From: Bacteroidota bacterium
GTDB taxonomy: Bacteria; Bacteroidota; Bacteroidia; Bacteroidales; GCA-2711565
Length of the DNA: 64,000 nt
Reading direction: 5' to 3'
Assembly: GCA_018816945.1 (NCBI GenBank)
Contig: JAHIVC010000097.1
Coordinates: forward strand, 35,619 to 99,618
Below the pieces are notes generated by a model. That model saw only the letters and a list, made by a program, of their open reading frames with translations, had not been told where the DNA came from and searched no databases. The position numbers were made by a program, and so were the translations under genes. Positions 18,791-28,662 of this stretch are shown one piece after another; the first letter of the stretch is position 1, and every line of letters begins with the position of its first letter.

Positions 18791-19636
18791 ATGCTTAATA
18801 TCAGAATTAATCCTCTAAATTTATTTATCATACCATTGCTTTGCGTTTTTATTTTTTCATGTTCTATGGAAAGAAAGCTTGCAAAGAATTATGTCAAGAC
18901 TAAGGATAAAAAATCAGTTTTAGTGTTTTTCCCTTCTGAGCTAAGTAAATTAAACTTGAAAGCATATCGCATGCCTGCCAAAGATAGCTTGCAATTTTCT
19001 GACATTGATTCGTTTTTAATGAATAGGAGTTTATTTCTTCAATACATTAACGATTCTGTTTTTATGGCAAAATGCAAACAGGGCATGATTAAGGAGTTGA
19101 ATAATAATGGGATTAATGTTTATGAGTATGACCAAATGAATGAATTCAAAAAGTTAAATGATAGTTCTTATGTGTTGAATCTTGCCCAAATGCAGCTTGA
19201 AGAATATATTTATCAAGATTCGGCAGAAGATTTTATTGATGGTTTGAATTATAAATACTATATAGAGCTGAATGCAATTAATCTTAATTCATGGTTTGAG
19301 TTAAAGCGAAACAGCCTACCCAATGAACTTTATCCCATCTTGTATTCAAGCTTTTTGGTTAGTGATAGTATTAATGGGACCTTTTTAGAATCTGAAAATA
19401 ATGATTCTATTAATTTTTTTTATGTGAGGGATACATTGAGTCTATCAAAAATATATGAACTTGCTGAAAATGCAGGAAAAAAATATGCCTCAAATTTATA
19501 CGATTATATGCTAAATATTTATGTACAGGATCATCTGCCCAAAAATCTAGGTCCAAAATTTTATTTTCATTATGATCATAGAGAAAGAAAATTAAAATCA
19601 AAATATTATGATCGATTTACCGAAATTGATCCCTAA
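18791..19636 (+). CDS. Predicted lipoprotein of unknown function, copy 2 of a tandem pair
   Basis: The 281-residue protein has a lipobox at the same place as its neighbour (FIFSC, Cys24) and can be aligned with it along the whole length; by eye about half of the residues are identical. Shared blocks are SMERKLAKNYVKTKDKKS, LNLAQMQLEEYIY, LNAINLNSWFELKRN, YPILYSSF and LNIYVQDHLPKN. The central region diverges most. The pair arose by tandem duplication. Its stop overlaps the end of convergent tsaD by four bases. Function is unknown. Confidence 0.75.
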   Translation: MLNIRINPLNLFIIPLLCVFIFSCSMERKLAKNYVKTKDKKSVLVFFPSELSKLNLKAYRMPAKDSLQFSDIDSFLMNRSLFLQYINDSVFMAKCKQGMIKELNNNGINVYEYDQMNEFKKLNDSSYVLNLAQMQLEEYIYQDSAEDFIDGLNYKYYIELNAINLNSWFELKRNSLPNELYPILYSSFLVSDSINGTFLESENNDSINFFYVRDTLSLSKIYELAENAGKKYASNLYDYMLNIYVQDHLPKNLGPKFYFHYDHRERKLKSKYYDRFTEIDP

Positions 19637-20655
19637 ACTCTGGAATCTTTTCGGGCATAAGAAGTTGCCTTAAAATCTGTAAATTCTTTCTTGATATATT
19701 TCAAATACCCCGTTATTGCAATCATGGCTGCATTATCGGTAGTATAAGCGAACTTAGGAATGTAAACATTCCACCTCAATGTTTCCAGTCGATCGAGCAA
19801 GCTTTGCCGCAATGCCGAATTTGCCGAAACACCTCCTGCAATGGCAATTTCTGATATCCCTAATTCTTTAGCCGCAATTTCAAGTTTTTTAATCAATACC
19901 TGAACAATGGTTTTTTGAATGGAGGCACACAGGTCGTCACGATTTTCCTCAATAAAATTTGCATTCAATTTAAGCTCATCGCGGATTTTGTATAAAAATG
20001 AAGTTTTCAAACCGCTAAAACTATAATCGTAATCAGGCATGTTCGGTTCCGGAAAATGAAATATTTCCGGGTTTCCCAATTTTGCGTACTTATCGACCAG
20101 AGGACCACCCGGATAGGGGAGTCCCAGTATTTTAGCCGCTTTATCAAAAGCTTCACCGGCAGCATCATCAATAGTTTGACCAATGATCGTCATTTCAAAA
20201 TGATCTTTTACAAGCACAATTTGTGTATGCCCCCCCGAAACGGTAAGACATAAAAACGGGAACTGGGGTATTTTATCGTCCGGATTATCTTGAATAAAGT
20301 GAGCGAGAATATGGGCTTGTAAATGGTCAACTTCAATTAATGGAATACCCAAACCCAAAGAAAATGATTTAGCGAACGAACTTCCAACGAGAAGAGATCC
20401 TAATAATCCCGGACCCCTTGTAAAAGCAATGGCATGAAGCTGATTTTTATTTATATTTGCTTCTTTTAGAGCACTGTCAATTACAGGAATAATATTTTGT
20501 TGATGAGCACGTGATGCCAATTCTGGAACAACCCCTCCATATTTTTTATGGATCGCCTGATTGGCAACCACATTTGATAGTATCTTTGAGTTGCAGATCA
20601 CAGCAGCTGAAGTATCATCGCATGAAGATTCAATTCCTAAAATAAAAGTGCTCAT
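19633..20655 (-). CDS. tsaD: tRNA N6-threonylcarbamoyladenosine transferase TsaD
   Basis: It transfers the threonylcarbamoyl group to A37 of ANN-decoding tRNAs, together with TsaB and TsaE. The 340-residue protein has the N-terminal ATPase motif LGIESSCDDTSAAVI, the metal ligands His111 and His115 in DHLQAHILAH, GGHTQIVLV, the GEAFDKAAKILGLPYPGGP segment, GGVSANSALR and the C-terminal TDNAAMIAITGY aspartate. Length and motifs are complete. It ends against the second lipoprotein gene and is divergent from the TamB gene. Confidence 0.96.
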   Translation of the reverse strand: MSTFILGIESSCDDTSAAVICNSKILSNVVANQAIHKKYGGVVPELASRAHQQNIIPVIDSALKEANINKNQLHAIAFTRGPGLLGSLLVGSSFAKSFSLGLGIPLIEVDHLQAHILAHFIQDNPDDKIPQFPFLCLTVSGGHTQIVLVKDHFEMTIIGQTIDDAAGEAFDKAAKILGLPYPGGPLVDKYAKLGNPEIFHFPEPNMPDYDYSFSGLKTSFLYKIRDELKLNANFIEENRDDLCASIQKTIVQVLIKKLEIAAKELGISEIAIAGGVSANSALRQSLLDRLETLRWNVYIPKFAYTTDNAAMIAITGYLKYIKKEFTDFKATSYARKDSRV

Positions 20656-20683
20656 ATTTACGTATATATAATTAAATCATTAA

Positions 20684-23600
20684 ATAAGGGGCAAAGTTAT
20701 CAAAAAAAGAGCACTTAATATTATTGGAAATTTCGTAATAGTATTTTTATCCTTACTATTAACGCTCTTCATGATGCTTAGAGAGCCGTTCACACAATCT
20801 GTAATGGCAAGAATGGTTACTACTTACCTTTCTCAAGAATTAAACGCCGACATTAAGATTAATGAAGTAACCGTAACTGCTTTTTTTAATTTACTGATAA
20901 AGGGAGTTGAGATCGACGATTTGCACCAGAAGAATATATTTTCTGCCGAACAAGTGGAAGTGAACATTGATAAGTTTAATTATAAAAAAAGAAAACTTAA
21001 TTTCAAGCAATTGAAATTCAAGGAGGCAATCATCGATCTGAAAATTTATAAGAATGAAGACGATATGAATTTTCAATTTCTGATTGATCATTTTACCTCA
21101 AATAATTCTGCTGATTCAATTCAACAAAAAAAATGGGATATCAGCATTAGTGCCATCCGATTGAGTAAATCGAAATTTAGCATGGTTAATGAAAACAAAG
21201 CATTAACAGAAGTTGGGATCGATTATGATAGGATTGTAGTTGATGATATTGACCTGGATTTAGCCAATCTTAGATTTATCGCTGATACGGTTTTGTTCGA
21301 AATTAATAAGCTAAATGCAATAGAAAAAAGCGGTTTTTTAATCAAACAGTTTTCAGGGGAATTCGCACTATCGGAGAAAATGTTGGATGCCAAAAATATA
21401 ACGATTGAAACAAATCAATCACAGCTTTATTTTGATTTTAAATTTTCTTACAATGATTTTAGTGCTTATGAGGAGTTTATCGATGCCGTAATGATCGATG
21501 CCAAACTTAGAAACTCAACGATAAATTTGGCTGATTTAGGGTTCTTTGCTCCTGTATTATTCGAGATGGATGATGAAATCTTTATTAATACTTCATTCAA
21601 AGGTACTGTTGAAGATTTTACCGCAGATCAACTTCGTTTTAAATTTGGCAGTTCTACCGAATTTGAAGGTAAAATTTCCATGAAAGGCTTACCCAATATC
21701 GAAAATACTTATACCGATTTAATAATCAATAAATTTTATACTTCCGCTAAAGATCTTGCAAATTTTGCAATTCCTATTGATGGTAAGTTTTTAGCTCTGC
21801 CGGATGAGATTTATGAGTTTGGTGAATGCTCCATAGTTGGTTATTTGAGCGGAATGTTTAAAAATTTTACTTCAGACCTTGACTTGAAAACAGAAATTGG
21901 AAGCTTGTCTGCCAACATAAATATGAATACTCAGGATTCGCTCGGTTCGACATTTTATAATGGGCATTTTCAATCTTTAAGTTTTGATCTTGGAAAAATG
22001 CTAAAAATACCTGAATATTTAGGAACCATGAATCTTGACCTTGATTTCAATGGCTCGGGTTTAACCAATGAAGACATTAAATTAAGGTTGGATGGTGTTA
22101 TCAGTTCAGTAGAATTAATGCAAAATAATTATAATCAAATTATTATTAATGGGGAACTGGCAGATAAGAAGTTTGATGGGCACCTTGATGTAATGGATGA
22201 GAATATCGATCTTCAATTTAACGGAAGTGTTGATTTCAAGAAAGATATCCCTGAATTTAATTTTAGTGCAGATATACAACACGCGAACCTTTACAAAATC
22301 AATTTGCTGAAATATGATTCAACAGCTATCCTTTCAACTCAATTGGACCTCAATTATGCAGGACTGAACCTGGATGATCTGGAAGGTATGATTCAGGTTA
22401 GCAATACGGTTTACGAGCAGGGCAATAAAACCTATAAGCTTGATAATTTAACCTTGAATTCAAATTACGATGGTCTTCGAAATAAAATCATAGAACTCAG
22501 ATCGGATTATATCGATGCGGATATTAAAGGTAAATTTAAATTTGCAGAATTGTTTGTCTCTGTTGAATCATTGATAGGGCAATATATCCCGCGCTTTTTC
22601 TATGACAGTATAAATGTAGAACCTATATTAACTTCGCAAAATTTAGATTTTGAAATCAATTTTAAAAATTCGGATGTGCTGACCGATCTTTTATATCCGG
22701 GCCTTAAAATTGCACCAAATAGTAAAATTGTAGGACATTATTATACCGATTTAAATTCTGTTTATGTTCAAGCCAATTCATCTGAAATTGAATTAATGGG
22801 GGTTAAATTTCATGACTGGTATTTAAAAACGGATAATAATGCGAAAGCTTTTCTTATTTTAACCGGGAGTAAAGATGTGGTTTTTAAAACTGCCACTGAA
22901 AATGATAGTACTTCATTTGGTCTGGAGAATTTTAATCTCTTAGCTTCAGTTCAGAACGATAGTATCAATTACCGGGTCGCCTGGAATGATTCTGAATCTA
23001 TTGATGAAAATACCGGTTATCTTTCCGGCTATTTTAAATTTAATAACCGCACAGAATTCGAAATGAAGTTAAAAAAAGCGGATTTCATCATAAATAATAG
23101 GGCATGGAACATCGACTTGAATAGTCATCTGTATTTTGATAAATCATTGTTTTTAATTGATAGCCTGAATATTTTTAGCGATAAACAGAGTTTATTCCTT
23201 ACAGGGGCCGCTTCAGGAAAAGCCGATGATACACTGAAGGTCATTTTCAGAAATTGGGATCTCTCTAATTTTGATTTACTTATCAACGATCCAAACTTAA
23301 ATGTTGATGGAATAATAGATGGCGAAGTTCAACTTATGGATTTGTACGATTCGCCTAAAATTACAGCCCGGCTTGGAATAGCACAATTGGCACTTAATGA
23401 ACAGCAGTTGGGTAGGGGCGTGATAAGGTCAACATGGAATAATGCTAATAATTCACTGGAAGCTTCCTTTGATATCATTAATATCGGAAATGCAGGTGAA
23501 GGCAAGGTATTTGGAATTGCAGGAACATTCTTTCCTAATCGCGATGAGCATAATTTAGATTTTGGGATTGATCTGAGTAATTTGGATTTACAAATATTAT

Positions 23601-25153
23601 CACCTTATGTATCCGATTTTATGAGTGAATTAGAAGGGCTTGCGTCCGGACGTTTGCTATTGGATGGCTCACTGTCAAAGCCACGTATCATTGGGAATGT
23701 AAATTTGATGCGAACCTCGGTAAAAATAGATTATACAAACGTGAAATATTCTTTATCCAATGAAATTAAATTCAGGGAAAATGAAATTCAATTCAATCAT
23801 GTTATACTATACGATACCTTAGGAAACCAAGCTATTTGTCAGGGCAAAATTACACACGAATATTTCGACAATTTTAAATTTGATATTAATATTAAGCCCC
23901 AAAAAGTATTGGGACTAAGTACCAATAAGTCTCAAAATAGCATGTTTTATGGTACTGCATTTGCTTCAGGCGATATAAATATCCGTGGGCCACTGGATGA
24001 AATTGTGATCGATATAGCTGTCCGCTCTGAAAAGGGAACACAAATTAAAATTCCCATCAGTTATGACTCCGAAATGACTGAAACCAATTATATTGTATTT
24101 GTCAATTCTGCCGATACGGTTAGTAAGCCAATTGATTATAAGGTTGATTTAAGCGGATTGAGTTTGAATCTTAACTTAAGCGTTACACAGGATGCTGATA
24201 TAGAACTTTTCCTGCCTTATGAAATGGGTAACATTAGGGCAGATGGAAACGGAGATATTACTATTACTGTGAATTCGAGGGGCGATTTTGAAATTTTTGG
24301 AGATTATTTTATCCACAAGGGTACTTTCCTTTTTACACTGAAAAATTTAGTTAGCAGAAAGTTTAGTATTTTGGAAGGTGGAAAAATTTCATGGACAGGC
24401 AACCCTTATGAAGCAGAATTGGATATTAAGACTTTATACAAAACCAAGGCTTCCTTAGCCGGATTTGATATCGCTAATGACCGCAGGTATAATATTGATT
24501 GTTTTCTGGATTTGAGCCAGCAACTTTCCGATCCTACGATCCATTTTAGTATTGCCATCCCAAATATCGATAAGGAGGATGAACAAAAGGTATTTGCACA
24601 ACTTGATACCGAAAATGAAGCTCAGATGAATCAGCAAATGATCTCATTATTAGTGTTGGGAAGCTTTAGCTCAAGTTCTAACATGACACCATCGGCAGGT
24701 GAAATCGGAGCATCTTCTATCAATGTTCTTTCAAATCAGTTAAGTAACTGGCTATCTCAAATCAGTAAAGATTTTGATGTAGGAATTAATTACCGTCCAA
24801 GTGGTGCCTACACCGAACAAGAAGTAGAAGTGGCACTTTCAACCCAATTATTTGATGATCGTGTGCTTATTGATGGAAATTTCGGAGTTCTTGGTAATCA
24901 ACAATCCAGTAATGCTTCAGGTATTGTTGGTGACGTAAATGTAGAAGTGAAAATTACAGATGATGGTAGGTTTAGGATTAAAGCGTTTAACCGCTCAAAT
25001 ATTAACTCAGCCTATAACACGAATACTTTGGACGATAGATCACCATATACTCAAGGAGTCGGTATTTTCTACCGCCGCGAATTTGACAGTTTTGGAGATC
25101 TTTTCAGCAATGGTAAGCCTAAATCAAAAAATGTTAAAGTTCCGGTTTTATAA
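20684..25153 (+). CDS. TamB-family translocation/assembly protein (AsmA-like), start uncertain
   Basis: A very large (about 1,460-1,490 residues) inner-membrane-anchored, beta-rich protein of the TamB/AsmA-like group, thought to bridge the periplasm in outer-membrane protein or lipid transport. The C-terminal 400 residues carry the TamB (DUF490) domain, with MAYGTAFASGDINIRG-like segments, GDFEIFGDYFIHKGTFLFTL and the final RREFDSFGDLF. The first ATG is at 20771, but the codons before it (20699-20770) encode IKKRALNIIGNFVIVFLSLL, a basic patch plus membrane helix expected at the true N-terminus. No ATG, GTG or TTG lies between that and the in-frame stop at 20681. An ATC (20699) or ATA start, or a sequence error near the A7 run, is possible. 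The start given is only the frame limit. Confidence 0.82.
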   Translation: MRGKVIKKRALNIIGNFVIVFLSLLLTLFMMLREPFTQSVMARMVTTYLSQELNADIKINEVTVTAFFNLLIKGVEIDDLHQKNIFSAEQVEVNIDKFNYKKRKLNFKQLKFKEAIIDLKIYKNEDDMNFQFLIDHFTSNNSADSIQQKKWDISISAIRLSKSKFSMVNENKALTEVGIDYDRIVVDDIDLDLANLRFIADTVLFEINKLNAIEKSGFLIKQFSGEFALSEKMLDAKNITIETNQSQLYFDFKFSYNDFSAYEEFIDAVMIDAKLRNSTINLADLGFFAPVLFEMDDEIFINTSFKGTVEDFTADQLRFKFGSSTEFEGKISMKGLPNIENTYTDLIINKFYTSAKDLANFAIPIDGKFLALPDEIYEFGECSIVGYLSGMFKNFTSDLDLKTEIGSLSANINMNTQDSLGSTFYNGHFQSLSFDLGKMLKIPEYLGTMNLDLDFNGSGLTNEDIKLRLDGVISSVELMQNNYNQIIINGELADKKFDGHLDVMDENIDLQFNGSVDFKKDIPEFNFSADIQHANLYKINLLKYDSTAILSTQLDLNYAGLNLDDLEGMIQVSNTVYEQGNKTYKLDNLTLNSNYDGLRNKIIELRSDYIDADIKGKFKFAELFVSVESLIGQYIPRFFYDSINVEPILTSQNLDFEINFKNSDVLTDLLYPGLKIAPNSKIVGHYYTDLNSVYVQANSSEIELMGVKFHDWYLKTDNNAKAFLILTGSKDVVFKTATENDSTSFGLENFNLLASVQNDSINYRVAWNDSESIDENTGYLSGYFKFNNRTEFEMKLKKADFIINNRAWNIDLNSHLYFDKSLFLIDSLNIFSDKQSLFLTGAASGKADDTLKVIFRNWDLSNFDLLINDPNLNVDGIIDGEVQLMDLYDSPKITARLGIAQLALNEQQLGRGVIRSTWNNANNSLEASFDIINIGNAGEGKVFGIAGTFFPNRDEHNLDFGIDLSNLDLQILSPYVSDFMSELEGLASGRLLLDGSLSKPRIIGNVNLMRTSVKIDYTNVKYSLSNEIKFRENEIQFNHVILYDTLGNQAICQGKITHEYFDNFKFDINIKPQKVLGLSTNKSQNSMFYGTAFASGDINIRGPLDEIVIDIAVRSEKGTQIKIPISYDSEMTETNYIVFVNSADTVSKPIDYKVDLSGLSLNLNLSVTQDADIELFLPYEMGNIRADGNGDITITVNSRGDFEIFGDYFIHKGTFLFTLKNLVSRKFSILEGGKISWTGNPYEAELDIKTLYKTKASLAGFDIANDRRYNIDCFLDLSQQLSDPTIHFSIAIPNIDKEDEQKVFAQLDTENEAQMNQQMISLLVLGSFSSSSNMTPSAGEIGASSINVLSNQLSNWLSQISKDFDVGINYRPSGAYTEQEVEVALSTQLFDDRVLIDGNFGVLGNQQSSNASGIVGDVNVEVKITDDGRFRIKAFNRSNINSAYNTNTLDDRSPYTQGVGIFYRREFDSFGDLFSNGKPKSKNVKVPVL

Positions 25154-25216
25154 GTTTCTACCTTGGTCCTGATTTCTGCTAAAACTTAATCTAAAACTTC
25201 TTACTTTTATATCTTT

Positions 25217-28200
25217 ATGGGGTTTACGGTTTATAAATCTTCTGCCGGTTCCGGAAAAACTTTTACACTTGTAAAAGAGTATCTCTGTATGGTTCTAAAG
25301 CAACCATCAACTTTTCGTAATATTCTGGCAATTACATTTACAAATAAAGCCGCAAATGAACTAAAAGACAGGGTGCTAAGTTATTTGAAAGAACTGGCTT
25401 CTGATGGTAATTGCGAGACTTCTTCCGTTAAAAAATTCATGCTTCCGATCCTCATCGAAGAAACAAAACTTGATGAAGCTGCAATTAAGGAGAGGGCAGG
25501 GAAAACATTAAGCTTGATTTTGCATAATTATTCAGATTTCGCCATTGGAACCATTGATAGTTTTGTTCATCGGATCATTAAGTCTTTTGCCTACGATTTA
25601 AAGCTGCCGCTTAGTTTTGACGTTGAATTGGATGATGATGAACATTTAAATAGGGCCATCGATATCTTGATCAATAAAATTGGCGTTGATGAAGATCTCA
25701 CCGAAATACTCATCAATTTTACCAAATTAAAAACCAGTGAAGAAACAGACTGGCAGATCGAAAAAGATTTATTAAAATTTTCGAAAACGCTAATTAGTGA
25801 AGATGGACGAAAAGGGATTGATAAAATTAGAGATCTGAGGAATGATGATTTTAAGGAAATAGCTTCAAAAACTTCAAAGTTTATAAGAGATTTTAAAAAT
25901 CAAATCCTTCCACTGGCACAATCTGCCGTCGATTTGATTAATACCAGGCAAATTCCTGATTCGGCTTTTTATTATGGTTCAAAGGGAATTTCCACTTATT
26001 TAAAAAAGCTTACTAAACAAAATAATGAAGATTTTAAACCCAATAATTATGTCCGCAAAACTGTTGAGGATGATATATGGTACGGTAAAAAGGTTGAAGC
26101 TACTGAAGCTGGTTTAATAGAATCGATAAAGGATGAAATCAGGAACTATTACATACAGATTACAGCAATTTTAGATCGGGATTTAGAACGTTTTCATCTT
26201 TACCGGATTATTCACCAACAAATTTATGCAGTTGCAGTTTTAAATGAGATCGAAAAAATATTAGAAGAGCAGAAACAAGTGAATAATATCATCCACATCT
26301 CTGAATTCAATAAAAAGGTAGCTGAAATTGTATTTAACGAACCGGTTCCTTTTATTTATGAGCGATTAGGTGAACGGTATAAATCGTTTTTGATTGACGA
26401 ATTTCAGGATACATCGGTGCTTCAATGGCAAAATTTTATACCCTTGATTGATAATTCATTGGCAGAGGGAAATTTTAATATGATCGTAGGAGATGGGAAG
26501 CAAGCCATTTACCGTTTTCGTGGTGGTGAAGTTGAACAATTTGCAAAATTGCCAAAACTGTATCGGGCAGAAAACCTGCCTCTTGCCGATGAACGTGAAC
26601 AAATGCTAATTAGGAATTTTGAACAAAAACCGCTTGACCGAAATTTCCGATCAAAAAGGGAAATTATTGAGTTCAATAATGCGTTTTTTGAGATAATCTC
26701 TAAACAGTTGGCAGCTGATTATCAGCCTATCTATGATCAGGTAAAACAAAAATTTGATAATGAAAACACAGGAGGTTATGTTCATATTGATTTGCTTGAT
26801 TGCGAAAAAGGAGAAGCATATACAGAAGCAAACCTGTTGAGGATTAAAGAAATTGTCGATGAATTAATAAACGATAATTTCTCCTTTAAAGAAATTACCG
26901 TTTTATGTCGCAGCAATGATGAAATTACAACGGTAGCCAACTTTTTGTTAACGCAAGAATACCCCATTATTACAAACGAATCCCTTATTTTGAGCGGATC
27001 GGCAGAAGTAAATTTCATCATCGCTATCTTTCAGTATTTAATAAATCCTTCCGAACGGATTTATAAAGCAGCCATTTTAAAATATTTGGTAGAAGCAAAT
27101 TGCGTGTCCGAAACCTTGGATGAGGGATTAAACCTTTTAAATCAGATTCTGTCGGAACAAGCTGCTTCTGAGCTTAAAAAGGATGTTTTTCTGGAGTATC
27201 TGAAATCTTATAATTTTGAAATAAATCCGGCTTATTTATTAAGCTTGCCGGTATATGATCTTACTGAAGAGCTGATAAGAATTTTTCATTTGAATGATGA
27301 AGTGAACCCTTTTGTGCAGTTTTTTTTGGATGCAGTGATGAGATGCAATTCGAAAGAACATGCAGATATTTTTGATTTTCTTGATTGGTGGGAAAGAAAC
27401 CAAACCAAAGAATCTGTAATTATTCCCGACGATTTGGATGCTATTCAAATATTAAGTATTCATAAGTCGAAAGGACTTGAATTTCCGGTAGTAATTTATC
27501 CTTTCGCGAATAATAATGTTAAAACAACCATTAAACATTCCTGGATCGATTTACAAGATGAGTACCTCCCCAAACTTCAATCATTTTATCTGCCACTAAC
27601 AAAAAAAGAAGTTGAAAATAGTGCTTATGCTGATGTGCTGTTAACGGAAACCAATAAGTCCTTACTCGATCTGATAAATATATTATATGTGGCTTTTACA
27701 AGGCCGACAGAGCGATTATACATCCTCAGTGAAAAGATTGATGAGGCTAAAAGCACCACCCAAGCTATACCTAAATTAATTCTTTACTATTTGCAACAAT
27801 CAGGTGGTTTTGAAGAAGAAAAATTATCTTATAGTTATGGACAACGATTGGTGAAGGATATGGGAATGAAAGAGTCAACAGGTAAATCCATTAAATTAGA
27901 ATCATTCATTTCTGAAAATTGGCGCCGGAAATTATTGATCAGTGCTAATGCTCCGGAGATTTGGGATATTCAAAACCCGGAGAAAAATAAAGAATGGGGC
28001 AATCTTATTCATCTAATTCTTTCTAAAATTAAGATTAAAGAAAATGCAGAAAATGTGATTGCTCAAATTGTTGAATCTGGAATAATTAAATCAACTGATT
28101 CGGAGGTAGTTTTAAAGTTGATAAATAAGTTGATGGATCATGAACTTGCAGGGAGATTTTTTATCAATGGTTTAAATGTGAAAAACGAAGCTGAGATTTT

Positions 28201-28411
28201 ACTTGCTGACGGTCATGTTTTAAGGCCTGATCGATTGGTTTTCGAAGAAAATAAACTAAGCATCATCGATTATAAAACGGGTAAAATTGAGTACAAACAC
28301 GAGCAGCAAATTTCAGGCTACGCAAAGCATTTGTCAACATTGGGATATAATAATATTCATAAATACTTAATATATATAAATGAGGATATTCAGGTTGTTG
28401 AGGTTGATTAA
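25217..28411 (+). CDS. UvrD/REP-type helicase with C-terminal RecB-like nuclease (AddA/RecB family)
   Basis: A DNA-repair helicase-nuclease for double-strand-break end processing. The 1,064-residue protein has the Walker A motif SSAGSGKT (8-15), motif Ia ITFTNKAANELKDRV, motif II FLIDEFQDTS, motif III VGDGKQAIYRFRGG, motif IV LDRNFRS, motif V IHKSKGLEFPVVIYPF and motif VI LYVAFTRPTERLY. The C-terminus carries the PD-(D/E)XK nuclease signature with LRPDRLVF, IIDYKTG and the later QISGYAKHL. That combination is AddA/RecB-like. No AddB or RecC partner gene is next to it. The start ATG directly precedes the P-loop. Confidence 0.9.
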   Translation: MGFTVYKSSAGSGKTFTLVKEYLCMVLKQPSTFRNILAITFTNKAANELKDRVLSYLKELASDGNCETSSVKKFMLPILIEETKLDEAAIKERAGKTLSLILHNYSDFAIGTIDSFVHRIIKSFAYDLKLPLSFDVELDDDEHLNRAIDILINKIGVDEDLTEILINFTKLKTSEETDWQIEKDLLKFSKTLISEDGRKGIDKIRDLRNDDFKEIASKTSKFIRDFKNQILPLAQSAVDLINTRQIPDSAFYYGSKGISTYLKKLTKQNNEDFKPNNYVRKTVEDDIWYGKKVEATEAGLIESIKDEIRNYYIQITAILDRDLERFHLYRIIHQQIYAVAVLNEIEKILEEQKQVNNIIHISEFNKKVAEIVFNEPVPFIYERLGERYKSFLIDEFQDTSVLQWQNFIPLIDNSLAEGNFNMIVGDGKQAIYRFRGGEVEQFAKLPKLYRAENLPLADEREQMLIRNFEQKPLDRNFRSKREIIEFNNAFFEIISKQLAADYQPIYDQVKQKFDNENTGGYVHIDLLDCEKGEAYTEANLLRIKEIVDELINDNFSFKEITVLCRSNDEITTVANFLLTQEYPIITNESLILSGSAEVNFIIAIFQYLINPSERIYKAAILKYLVEANCVSETLDEGLNLLNQILSEQAASELKKDVFLEYLKSYNFEINPAYLLSLPVYDLTEELIRIFHLNDEVNPFVQFFLDAVMRCNSKEHADIFDFLDWWERNQTKESVIIPDDLDAIQILSIHKSKGLEFPVVIYPFANNNVKTTIKHSWIDLQDEYLPKLQSFYLPLTKKEVENSAYADVLLTETNKSLLDLINILYVAFTRPTERLYILSEKIDEAKSTTQAIPKLILYYLQQSGGFEEEKLSYSYGQRLVKDMGMKESTGKSIKLESFISENWRRKLLISANAPEIWDIQNPEKNKEWGNLIHLILSKIKIKENAENVIAQIVESGIIKSTDSEVVLKLINKLMDHELAGRFFINGLNVKNEAEILLADGHVLRPDRLVFEENKLSIIDYKTGKIEYKHEQQISGYAKHLSTLGYNNIHKYLIYINEDIQVVEVD

Positions 28412-28662
28412 TTATTTATAACTTTATCATCCGAAGTACTTAGAGTGCCTAAAGTTAAAATTGCCTTGAGTTAATTTGTGATTTGGATATTGAGGATGCT
28501 GGGTTACTTAAATTGATTTTAGCAGAATCATGTGATATCGACGCTATTTTCACTTCAATTGGTAAAAAATTAAAACTTTAAGTACTTTAAATAATTCACG
28601 TATTTTAGGCACTTCAAAAAATAATGCACCACATTGTTAAACCATTATTAAAATCAACGTTT
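28412..28662. other. Intergenic spacer with a short open stretch
   Basis: The plus strand is open for 40 codons from 28459 to 28581 and reads like protein (CDLDIEDAGLLKLILAESCD), but it has no ATG at its start. It could be a decayed gene end or chance. No terminator hairpin is visible. Confidence 0.25.
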
